Below, one piece after another: positions 47,955 to 57,709 of a stretch of 64,000 nt of DNA. Position numbers and translations under genes: made by a program. The DNA comes from Byssochlamys sp. IMV 00236. Its lineage: Eukaryota; Ascomycota; Eurotiomycetes; Eurotiales; Thermoascaceae. Every line of letters begins with the position of its first letter. Within the stretch, counting starts at the first letter, position 1. The notes below the pieces were generated by a model. That model had not been told where the DNA came from. It was given only the letters and a program-made list of their open reading frames with translations, and made no database searches. The stretch is from contig MSJH02000830.1 in the NCBI GenBank assembly GCA_001931875.2, positions 248,001 through 312,000 of the forward strand, given 5' to 3'.

Positions 47955-49140
47955 CTAAAACGCCAAAATCTGAATCTTGGCTTTTTTCGCCCCATACCGC
48001 TCACGGAGTTCAGGTTTCGTGAGGAGTTTCAGTAATGGGAGATAGATTTCTTTCATGTCGAAGATGCCGCGCTGTTTCTGGTCGATGTGCGAAGCATCGA
48101 TCACGATACGCTTCACTTCTGTAAGTTTGAGGGCTCCTGGAGTTGAGATATTAGTATTACGTCGCATATGGGGTAGGGGATTGTGTTTCAGCTTACCGGA
48201 GTCAATCAGGTCGATCAACCGCACGGGTGTTCCCACACCAAAGCCCATTCTAGAAAGGCGTGAGTATTTGCGTAGTCGATGATATTGTCATTATGTGTGG
48301 GCTTCAGCACTTACCTTGCTCTTTCACAAAACTGTTTGGCTTCATCCAGCTTGATGTGCTTTGCGAAAAGCTTACCGACCATAGATTCCTTGTTCTGGAA
48401 TGGCCGTAGAGCCCTATGGAGAGATGTCAGTGTCTGGATCGAGATCCTAACGAGTGAATTGACTGACCTGACGAGATCAGCAGCTCGAAGTCCCGCAGCA
48501 GCCACTACAAGAGTATGCGGGGAACCCTTCTCTTCCGATGCCTTGGCGAGATCTTCATCCTTTCCTTTGAACGTCTTCAAAAACTCAGGGAGGCTTTCCA
48601 GTTTTCTCGATTCGAATGATGTCGTGTCGAGGAAAGCTTGTTCTGCAGTAATTAATCAGTATATATTTCCTGAATGGTGCACTGGGGATTGTCGAGCGGG
48701 AAATGGTGGAGAGAGAGAGAATATAGAATTGATTTCCACTCACCTGGAACATGTAGATCATTCAACTCCACAGGAGTCATCTCCTTATTAAATTTCTTAG
48801 TCCTCTGCGCAAAGTGATCTGCCAACAGCGCTCCATCCATCATGCGAATAGACTCATTGATACCGTCCTTGCCCTCTCTCTCCTTAGGGGGTTCTGCAGG
48901 CTTTGCGGGCTTATCCTGCTTGTCTTTATTCTCTGATTTGTCCTTCTTTCCCTTGTTCTTGTTATACTTGTCCTTATTCTTCTTCCTCTTCTTGTTCGAC
49001 CCATCTGACGAGGCATTTCCCACCGTAGTAGCAGTAGCGCCATCAGCCTTGTCTGTCTTGGACGACTGCTCTTCAGCATGTCTCTTCCGCTTCTTATCCA
49101 CCTTGGCGGAGAGCGCCGTTGCGGGATTATGCTCGGCCAT
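47955..49140 (-). CDS. cms1: Cms1-like small-subunit processome protein
   Basis: Exons 49140-48744, 48642-48468, 48413-48315, 48249-48197 and 48136-47955 (phases 1, 2, 2, 1), 301 aa. The N-terminal 100 residues are Lys-rich (KKRKKNKDKYNKNKGKKDKSENK). Next comes the Cms1 core: DHFAQRTKKF, ELNDLHVPEQAFLDTT, LPEFLKTFKG, GSPHTLVVAAAGLRAADLVRA, then KLFAKHIKLDEAK, MGFGVGTPVRLIDLI and RIVIDASHIDQKQRGIFD. The TLVVAAAGLRA and VIDASH.D elements resemble a degenerate DEAD-box RecA fold. Cms1 associates with the 90S pre-ribosome and Mcm10 in yeast. It is head-to-head with CENP-T, 337 bp apart. Five small exons hide it from frame scanning. Confidence 0.87.
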
Positions 49141-49477
49141 TTTGTTCCTGTCAATGAGAAGCTTCAGCAGTAACTTCTCTGGATAACCAGATATAGTTAA
49201 GCGATCTCCCTGCACGACAGACTGGGTAATCTATGTCTTGTTGCTGTCTTCCAAAGAAATTTTGACCGTCCGGTCTTGATACGCTTAGTCATCATACTTA
49301 TCGATAAGGACGCACGGACCAAGACCCTCCACAACACGCGACGCGCTTGCAGTCGGATGAGAAGTCGGACCAAAACTCTTGGAATCAGGGCGTTATATTG
49401 CGGATTCTCTCAATGCAAATGCGCTGAATTTTTCATCTGATGGGTTTTACGATTCGATAATCGCATTGACAGTATAA
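49141..49477. promoter_or_regulatory. divergent promoter, CMS1 / CENP-T
   Basis: 337 bp between the two ATGs; a compact shared promoter. No specific element can be assigned. Confidence 0.6.
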
Positions 49478-51156
49478 ATGTCGACACCCAATCCTCGTGG
49501 GAGGCGGTCACCTCCCGGCTCTGGAACTCCCGGCCAGGAGACCGGACGCAGAGCAGCAGCATCACCAGCTGTAAGTCGATGGATAGATTTGTTTTGTTAA
49601 GAGAATGCAGGGAGCTAATATGATATATTTTATCGGCATATACAGTTCGCAGATATATCCAGACTTCCCACCACACCCGGCCGGTTTACGGGTCTCGCAA
49701 CACCATCCGCAAACCGTTCGGCCACTCGACGGACACCGCGAACCGGTGCACCGTCTACACCATTTGGGCTTCGAGCTATCCAGCGTCGCGCGGCTAATAC
49801 ACCCGGACGAGACCGGAGAAAGAGTGGACGCCCGCAGAGGGAGACACCGTTCGATATTTTGAGGAATCTGGGGAGAGGTAATCACTTCCTGCTTGAGGAA
49901 GTCTGTCAGCTGTGAAATGTCTGCGTGATTTGCTGATTAGATATTTGTAGCTCTTGCTCCTGTGTCGGCGCTGATTCGTTCGTCACCGCAGGAAGAGCCA
50001 GAACCGCCGAAGAAAGATGAGATTGATGAACTCGACAATGAGCCGGAGATACCGAAGCCGAGATTGTCATTACCGATAGAGATGGACGAAGAAGACGAAG
50101 ATGGCCCGGATATTCCGCCTCCGCGGCTGTCATTGGCGTTTGAAGAAGAGGATATAACACAGGCGTCCATTGAATACCCACGAAGAGCAATGGCGGAGGC
50201 GGATCGCGCGAGGCTTGAGAGAATGAGTTTCGGCGACGTCAGGTTGAGTGAGAACTTTGGCGATTTGAGCAGGTTAGAAAATCTTGACGACTTGTCCGAC
50301 GCTGGGGACTACACTGGGCTACAACAAGATGAAGCTGAGGAGAGAGGCGATGTTACGGGTATTTCTGCTGGATTTGATGCAGGGTAAGTAGTGAGTCTCT
50401 ATATACAGGACAAGCACAGCTGATATAATACAAAGTGGGGAGACTGATGATCTCGGACGGTTTAACTTCGACTTCAACTTTCCGAGTCCCAACGCCGCAG
50501 CTGCCACTGGTCCGGACCTTGCGCAGGATGACGATGACGGGTTTATGCTGGACACCGCCGACATGCAGCATGAGCCAGAGCTCCAGCCATTGTCAGAGCG
50601 CGGCGACAATGATGATGAGGACGACGATGATGTGACAGGCGGCTTTGGGATGGAGGTCTACATGGGTGATCAAGCATCGGAGGCTGGATCAACCCAACAA
50701 GCACCCATTGGAGGAGGGCTGCGCGACGAACCCCTGCGACAAGGACGGAAAGAGAAGAAGATCTCACGGCACGGCCACCCAGTTCCAAACTTGCCGGCTG
50801 CTATGGTGAAGAAACTGGCTACCAGATTTGCACGGACAAGCGCTGGAGCGAAGACAAAGCTCAGTAAAGAGACGTTGGCCGCGATCGAGCAAGCGTCCGA
50901 GTGGTACTTCGAACAGGCCAGCGATGACCTTGCGGCCTATGCCAAACACGCGGGACGGAAGACCATTGACGAGGGAGATGTCATGACTCTAATGAGACGG
51001 TAATATATCCAAGAACGCCGCCCATATTAACCCCAGCGCCGCTAACAAATGCACAGACAGCGTCACACCAACAATGCGACTACAGTATTTTCCCTGGCGC
51101 AGAAACACCTCCCGAAGGAACTGTTGCAGGACATGCGACTAGCTATGCCGCCATGA
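49478..51156 (+). CDS. inner kinetochore protein CENP-T (histone fold)
   Basis: Exons 49478-49570, 49646-49877, 49951-50383, 50436-50999 and 51057-51156 (phases 0, 1, 2, 2), 442 aa. The N-terminus is basic and Ser/Thr/Pro-rich (MSTPNPRGRRSPPG, TPGRFTGLATPS, TPFDILRNLGR), the sort of tail Cdk1 phosphorylates to recruit Ndc80. The middle is strongly acidic (EMDEEDEDGPDIPPP). The C-terminal 105 residues are a histone fold (HPVPNLPAAMVKKLATRFAR, KLSKETLAAIEQASEWYFEQ, HAGRKTIDEGDVMTLMRRQR), followed by helix KHLPKELLQDMRL, the CENP-T extension that contacts CENP-HIK. Its pairing partner is CENP-W. The last splice divides the RRQR after the third helix. Confidence 0.9.
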
Positions 51157-51189
51157 AAGTCGCAGAGCTGTATGTCTCACACTGCAGAA

Positions 51190-52393
51190 TTACCAAGTCG
51201 TATTATGACGGACTCTCCGAACCGCCTCGTTCGGTCGCTTCCGGACAATCATCCAGAACATGATTGCGGTGGCGGCAGACAAGCCGTACCTGATGGGCAT
51301 CAGTAATGGGATTCATCGAGCTTCGCAGTGCACGAGCGCCAATGCTGATCGGCCATAGCATCCTTCACGGGCAGCACTTACCAGGTGAAGATATACTGCA
51401 TGTGGTTGTTCCTTAGGTTGACTTCGGGCGCACGACCAATTGGTATGCCCTTGGCCGCTCTATCCCACGATTCGATCAGACCCGGCGCTATAGAATGCCA
51501 CGTTGATTAGCATGGGAAAGGGTGTACTGTATAGGGATATCTTATGGGGGATCTCACTCATAGTCTCTTCAATCCAGACAGGTTGACTTCCAGTAAACTC
51601 TGCCATCTGGTACACATCAGGGAAATAGAACTTCCCCTCCTCGGGCTTGTTGTCTGGCGTAAACATGTTCTTCTTCCACGGTTCCCGTAGCAGGCCCTCG
51701 ACAACAACCTCCCCCTTGGGCAAGCCTAGCTCTCTATCCTTCTGATCGGCCATAGTCTTTGAGATCCAGCCTCTGTTCACCAAGATGGTGCTTTCGCCCT
51801 CTCCCCGCTCGAGCGGGGTCACGACAAAGTATCCATCTTCGCCCTCATACATGCGCGGACCGACCAGCATCTCTTGATCATGTCGGAAGTGGCCCCTAGC
51901 GTAGACACGGCGGTAATCAAACTCGGAGATCGCTTCAGGGTCAATCCGCGGCGGGAGCGGCAGCGGAGGCTTGACGAGACGGTCCTCGTATTTCGCAATC
52001 AACTTGGTCTTCCAGTCCAGACGCTGAACCTGCCAGGTGCCCAGAATAAAGGCCGTAACAGGAATTAAAGCTATACGATACCCAACCTATTAGCTCTTAT
52101 TATGCGCTTGCTTATGGACAATGGCAATTTGTACCCAAAATAATGAGACCAGGTCCATGTTTCCGACCCGTGCGAACAATCCTAGATGGGTTATCGACGA
52201 CTGAAATCCATCTGGGGTCATCTGCCAGCTGACGGGGACCGCTAGATTGGCGGATCTGCGGTTGTCGACTTCGCAAATGCATTGGTTGAACATTATGGCT
52301 CGGAGACAAGCCCGGACGGGGCACGATGCGAGACGACGCCCGCCATGATGCGGAGGCGGCTCTGCGCATGATTGAATTATTAAAAGACTGCAT
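51190..52393 (-). CDS. shy1: cytochrome c oxidase assembly protein Shy1 (SURF1)
   Basis: Exons 52393-52135, 52070-51558, 51487-51382 and 51289-51190 (phases 1, 1, 2), 325 aa. The N-terminus (MRRAASASWRASSRIVPRPG) is a mitochondrial presequence. TM1 is LIILALIPVTAFILGTW followed by QVQRLDWKTKLI, the SURF1 'LG.WQ..R...K..LI' signature. The intermembrane part has YRRVYARGHFRHDQEMLVGPR, LVNRGWISK and FYFPDVYQMAEFTGSQPVW. TM2 (YGLSAATAIMFWMIVRK) is in the last exon. SURF1 inserts haem into Cox1. The stop lies only 33 bp from the stop of the convergent CENP-T gene. The phase-1 junction gives EETMTPGLIESWD. Confidence 0.93.
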
Positions 52394-52638
52394 GGTTCAA
52401 TTGCGGCTTCGAGAACCAGCAAAAGCAAAAAAAAGAAACGAGCGAGCTGGAACAGGAAGCCAAGATGTATGTATGTATGGGTTATCAAATGTTCTTTTCG
52501 CGGACGCAGACGGAGCAAAGCAAAGGTTACTTACTTAGCTTGGCCCGTGCGGCCCGACGATCCTCCGCCTCTGGATCATGTCATATCAGTACGTCGCTAT
52601 CGAGAAGAGAGCATGTGTTGGGACAATTATCGCCCACG
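52394..52638. promoter_or_regulatory. divergent promoter, SHY1 / UBX protein
   Basis: 245 bp between starts, with AAAAGCAAAAAAAAGAAACGAG near 52420-52440 and a GTATGTATG repeat. Compact; no element assigned. Confidence 0.55.
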
Positions 52639-54241
52639 ATGTTCTACGAGGGGCCGCTGCAGGATGGCATCGAGCTTGCTGTCCGAGAGTCAAAGCTAGT
52701 CGTCTGTTTCGTTCGAGGTTCGCATTTCCTTATTCTATCTTGGATGACTCGTGTGCGTCGTCACTAATCGATGTGGTCGTACAGATGATTCGCAAGAGAG
52801 CTCCGAATGGGAGAATGAGTATTTCGCAGATGAAGAGGTATGGTCCCTTGATTCGGTCATACATTCACGACGGACATGTTAAGCTAACAGTGAAGCAGAT
52901 AACCCAATTATTGAAGGACAAGTCTGTGACTCTGCGACTGAAAGAAGGCACCCAGGAAGCTGGCTTCCTGTCGTCTTTCTGCTCGATCAGCAAATACCCT
53001 ACTGTGGTAGTCGTCAAGTATGTGGGACAGAAACTGGGATTATAGAGAAATCGGAGCTAATCGACGGTTAGAAATGGCATGCTCAATGAATACATAGTGG
53101 CGGGGACGTCGAAGGATGCCTTCCGCAACCGCCTCAAGGCAGTCCTTGTAGGAAACCCTGAAACGGCAATATCCGCCCCTGCTTCGTCGGCACGCAGCGC
53201 TGGAGAGGATAATGCTGCCGCCGCCCAGCTACCATCAGCTCCATCCACTGCTGCTAGCGCTCCGCAGCCCGCGCAACCTGCGCAGTCTACACCACCTGCG
53301 CAGCCTGTAGCGCAGGAATCCAAGACGGAATCGAAACCCGAGAAGAAGGAAACGGAAACGGGACATATGGGGCCATCGAAGAGGCCCGGGCACAAAGTTT
53401 CGAATGAACAAGCAGAAAGCAGAGCACAACGGCATCGAGAGGAGCGGGAACGAGCGTCCAAGCAGGCCAAGCAGGATCAGGAGGAAGTCAAGCGCAAAGA
53501 AGCGCAATCAAAGCCCACCTCTTCGAGAACAATCAACGAAGCCGCCACACCGGCAGTAGAGCGCCCACAGCCTCGAGCACCAACACAGTACCGCCTACAG
53601 GTCCGTCTTTTCGACGGCAGCTCCGTGCGCTCTAGTTTCTCCCCAACCGATACTATCCGCGCCAATGTTCGTCCTTGGCTGGAAGAGAAGCGCACCGATG
53701 GCGATCGTCCTTACACGCTGAAGCACGTCCTAACCCCTCTTCCCAACCATACCATCTCCGTGTCCGAGGAGGAGCAAACGCTACAGGAACTTGGCCTTGG
53801 CCCGACTGCTAACCTCGTCATGGTCCCGGTACAGTCGTACACTGAGGCCTACGCCTCAGTAGCTAGCTTCCCAGTCAGAGGACTATATGCAGGCTACAAC
53901 CTAGTATCTGGCGCGGTGGGCGCTGTAACCGGCACAATCGGTTCGATCTTGGGTTACGGCGGAAACCAAACCGCTCCTGGCAGTGATTCCAACAACACAT
54001 CTCCACCTCCATCTCAACGACCAGGAAATGGCGCTGCGAGACCGAGAAACGGTGTTGGTCTTAATGTCCGAACGTTGAGAGACCAAAGAGATGAGCGGCG
54101 CGATAATCAATTCTACAATGGAAATCAGGTATACCGAACCATAACCCACTGGAGCAATACCAAGGGATAACATCACTGACTTTTTTTTTTTTAATGATAT
54201 AGCTAAACTTTGAGCCCCGACGGGATAATGACCAACGATAA
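52639..54241 (+). CDS. UBX-domain protein, UBXN4/erasin-like
   Basis: Exons 52639-52717, 52785-52837, 52899-53017, 53072-54128 and 54203-54241 (phases 1, 0, 2, 0), 448 aa. The first 110 residues form a thioredoxin/UAS-like fold (MFYEGPLQDGIELAVRESK, LVVCFVRDDSQESSEWENE, ISKYPTVVVVKNGMLNEYI), as in UBXN4. A Pro/Ala/Gln-rich linker and coiled coil (QRHREERERASKQAKQDQEE) precede the UBX domain at about 255-340 (YRLQVRLFDGSSVRSSF, TLQELGLGPTANLVMV). After it comes a hydrophobic Gly-rich stretch (VSGAVGAVTGTIGSILGYG), a possible membrane hairpin. UBX proteins recruit Cdc48/p97; UBXN4 works in ER-associated degradation. The loop normally carrying FPR reads LPN here. Without splicing the thioredoxin part is missed. 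Confidence 0.88.
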
Positions 54242-54774
54242 GCTCGTTCGTACGGGATGATATCTATTGCCTAAGATTGTCTTTCCGCCATTCAATGAAA
54301 CTTTTGCCACACGGAGCGAGAAAGAGGACATTACCCTCTCCTTCCACCTGATACGGCAGAGGGCCGAATTATTCTTTTTTTTTGGAGTGCTTCTTTTCCT
54401 TGTATATTAATTACCGGGGAGTTTGTTTCTATGGGATACGGGATACTGGAAGTGACAATTCGATATCATTATTTCATTTTTTTTATTTGAGGCTTCTCTT
54501 TCTTTTCTTTGAATATCTCTGATTTAGGTCTGCTCGAGGAGGGCCACTAGAGGCACTCCAGGACGACTATGTAAATGGCATACTCGCTGGATATGCACGT
54601 AGTTATTCGTACAAATAAGTTGTTGACATTAGCCATCTTTGGGTAGTCCAAAAAGACAGCCGGAGATTCTCTATCGTCTTCTTTTCCTTTCGATTAGATA
54701 TAAACAACAGGAGAAGGGTTCAAGTTCAGTCCATCAGATAACGCCACGCCACATATATCTCGGAAAAAGAGAGC
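54242..54774. other. convergent intergenic region (UBX protein / MIX17)
   Basis: 533 bp between two 3' ends with T-runs near 54374 and 54477. 3' UTRs only; no gene supported. Confidence 0.6.
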
Positions 54775-55503
54775 TTAGTACTGCTTAGCGGCAGCCTGGC
54801 AAGCCTTCTATAGAGGGAATTAGCAAATCCGTCTTCATTTCGCCACTGATAAAAGGTCCAAATGGATTCATGATATTCAACGTACCAGCTGGTCCAAATA
54901 CCAACCACAGATGCTCAGGTTACCCTGGTTGTCATCCATGCACTTGCGGAAGTTCTGGACGTCGGAGGCGCAGGCAGGGTTCTCCCATGCGTTGGTAGAG
55001 GCGGCGCTCTGGTACAGACCGTTGTCCATGGGCTGAGCCTGGGCGGGAGGAGCCTGCTGGGCTTCGGCGGGGGCGCTGGAGCCGCCAGAGAAGAAGCCAC
55101 CGATGGCGTGGCCGATGGAAGAGCCGACGGCGACACCACTAAGGTTGAAAATATTAGTTTTTGTTTTTGTCTGATAAATCTTGTGGCACGGAAAGAGAGA
55201 AAGGGGGCATATGTATTCCTCCATGTCCCGATTCTCCGAGATATACATAGGGCTGTTTGAATCGAGTGGAGAGGCCACTTACGCAGCAGTCGAGGCCATC
55301 TGGCCGAAGAGACCGGGACCGGAGCTCTGCTGGACAACCGGGGGAGGAGGAGCCTGCTGAGCCTGAGGAGGGTGAGCGGTCGCAGAGGTCGAATGAGGCT
55401 GGTACTGCTGCTGCGCAGGAGCCGGTCTGGCGGCGGGAGCAGCAGTAGGTCTGGTAGGAGCGCTGCGCGCTGGGGTAGCGGCACCACGGCGTTGACGAGG
55501 CAT
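54775..55503 (-). CDS. mix17: twin-CX9C mitochondrial protein Mix17 (CHCHD2/CHCHD10 family)
   Basis: Exons 55503-55283, 55138-54886 and 54807-54775 (phases 2, 0), 168 aa. N-terminus MPRQRRGAATPARSAPTRPT is a basic presequence. A Gln/Pro-rich linker leads to the conserved hydrophobic glycine segment (GVAVGSSIGHAIGGFFSGG). The CHCH domain has CASDVQNFRKC and CGWYLDQLKAC, both CX9C. These are oxidised by Mia40 in the intermembrane space. The family is tied to cristae organisation and respiration. The second CX9C pair is divided by the last intron, so the final 10 residues are in a 33-bp exon. Confidence 0.93.
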
Positions 55504-56318
55504 GTTGAATCGGTTGTGAGAGGTGGTTGTGGAAGGGGATCGAGATGGAGAGACTGAGGTGGACAATCGAAGGACGAACGGAGTAAAGGATAACAAGCAA
55601 TTCTTATAATTAGAAGGCAAAGAAAGAAGCTCAAAGTCCGAGGCGCTGGAAACTCCGCTTAGTCCCGCGGATGCAATTCGGGCCGGACATTGTTCCGGCC
55701 GCCAGCGCGGGTGCTGACTACGGCAGCCCTGATTGGCTGGAGGTCTTTCTACTATCTGTGGCTGAGCTGGACTACGGGCATTCTAGAATAATATCTTAAG
55801 TACCGATACGAGGGAATCAAGTCTAGTCTCATTCATTGACTGCTATTTCGATCGAGCTTTGCTGTTGAAACAGTAGTCATCAGACGCGGTGGCGGACCTT
55901 CGAGATAGCTCGAAGGTTGACTCATGGCACAACGCGGACCCAGCTTGCATCTCTCTCGGGCAAATCATGGCTGACAACCCTTAGCACGAGGCCAATCCTC
56001 TGTTGGCCCCATCTGAGCGACACGACATTGCAGAGTTGATTTGACCTGCTCAGCCCGAGGCGTCGAGTTTGCCATGAGGGACCGCGTGGGAATGAACTGG
56101 TCAAAATGACCGCTTCCAGATGCCTTCCCACTTGTCCTGAATAAAGACGAGGGGAACATCGAGTAAACAGTGCGGACTATCCGGTAGCAAGTCTTCCCTT
56201 CTAGACGGTGAAGACGTTCGACGTCACGCTCCATGGTGACATCTGGTATTCAGGAGAAAGGCGATCTGGGCATGGTCCAGGACATCCACAATCTTAGTCC
56301 GTAGCGACCACGCGTCGA
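55504..56318. other. intergenic, MIX17 promoter and LRP1 3' region
   Basis: 815 bp between two - strand genes. Two overlapping - frames, 56131-55922 and 56234-55965 (89 aa), have no recognisable motif and no consistent splice partner. No gene supported. Confidence 0.5.
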
Positions 56319-57176
56319 TCATCCCTTCTGCGCTGCCGTTCTCCGGGCTTTCCGCTTCTCATTCTTCTTCCGCCGTCGCTCCTTTTGAGCCTCTCGGCGC
56401 TCCTCCTTATCCTGTTGTTTCTTTGGCTTGGCTGCCTTTCCCTTTCCAGACTTTCCGTCACTACTTGTCGCGCCCTTGGTAGATTTCTGCGGTTGTGCAG
56501 GCTCAGCCGGTTCCAAACCTTCAATGACATCCTCATCATCGTCAAGGTCGTCTTTGTCAGAGTTGGATTCGGAGCTGCTCGAGTCCTCTTCTGCCTCATC
56601 CGATGGCTTCTTATCAGCGGACGCGCTCTTCTTGGCCAGTAGCTTAGCCTTGAGTTGCGCGAGTGCCTTCTCTTTGGCTTCTCTTTCGGCGCGTTCCAGA
56701 TCGTATTTGTCGTTTCCGGCCTGTGCCAAGTTAGCGAGTGTCGCGTAAAACAGGAAGAGAGAGATAAAGACTCACCAAACCATGCTTGATAAAACGCCCG
56801 GCGGCCTGCTTGTCAAGAGTCATGGTGCGCTCTTCCGGCTCCGTCTCCAGCGCCTTGATCTTCTCGAAATACTGTTTTACTCTGGTCAGTTCGCGGAACA
56901 CTGGGTGCTCCTTAGCATTGACTCCATGAAGACGTAAGTAAGCTGTAGTAAAGTTAGTACGCGACCTTCTTCTCAACAGCGGCCGACAGACGTACAGAAA
57001 ATCAATGATTCGAGCGTGTAGGTGATCAGCACATGGAGTTTGGCCCGGTCCATGACAGGCAACTTCCTGGAGGTGTCGGCCAACGGACGCTTGAGGAGAG
57101 GTTGGAGGACCTCCTCCAGGTCGTCAACATTTTCCTCGAGTCGGTCGAGCAGCGGGATTAAATCAGCGGACTCCAT
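56319..57176 (-). CDS. lrp1: nuclear exosome cofactor Lrp1/Rrp47 (C1D family)
   Basis: Exons 57176-56996, 56942-56776 and 56720-56319 (phases 1, 0), 249 aa. The Sas10/C1D domain spans about residues 1-115: MESADLIPLLDRLEENVDDLEEVL, DRAKLHVLITYTLESLIFSYLRLHG across the first intron, then KEHPVFRELTRVKQYFEKI and DKQAAGRFIKHGL. The remaining half is acidic then Lys/Arg-rich (KEERREAQKERRRKKNEKRK), giving RNA binding and nuclear import. Lrp1 forms a heterodimer with the exonuclease Rrp6 and helps process 5.8S rRNA, snRNA and snoRNA. RRP4, in the same window, encodes a core subunit of the same machine. Confidence 0.93.
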
Positions 57177-57709
57177 GCTGGGCTGGTTGCAGGCGCGAGG
57201 AAAATGATGAAGTTGCGAAGCGTGACAATCTTTCTGCTTGTCGATCTTTTTGCGGGCGGTGAGTGAGCATGGCGAATCAGTGCTGGTAATTCTTCTGGTA
57301 TCGTATCCGGTATCCAAATTACGTATCGCCGAGCTTCGACATCATCTTTCCAACAAGCTGATGCGATAGAGCTCGGGAGCTACTAACGGTCCATCTCAAG
57401 CCCCTCAGAGCATTGGCAGGATTACAGGGAGCTCTCTCAGAGAAGCTCATAATCACTACATAATGCAAACTTAAGTTCGTCATTGCTCACCGTCAAGCTT
57501 CCGGCTGCATTGCTCGATCACTGAACCTCTTTCCCTGGGATCCTTCCTCACCACCGTCCAAAGTGTCTCACACACGGTTCGGCCGTCCGCTATTGCGGAT
57601 TGGACTGATATTCACGCCAGAGCGTGAGACATGTACCTTCCGCAGCTTTAGACTTGGCTGCTGGGCCGCCAGTCGATCCATATCCAGTGGCCCAGTGCGC
57701 AAATCATGG
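57177..57709. promoter_or_regulatory. divergent upstream region, LRP1 / ketopantoate reductase
   Basis: 533 bp between starts. From 57464 to 57709 the frame of the reductase stays open (82 codons) without an in-frame ATG; the last in-frame stop is TAA at 57461. The last 30 codons of this extension read as an Arg/Ser-rich presequence (FRSFRLGCWAASRSISSG). Confidence 0.6.

Noticed and set aside
54915..55634. 239-codon - strand frame over MIX17
   Set aside because: Shifted frame of MIX17 exons and introns; Pro/Leu/Ser-rich, and the CX9C frame is clearly the coding one.
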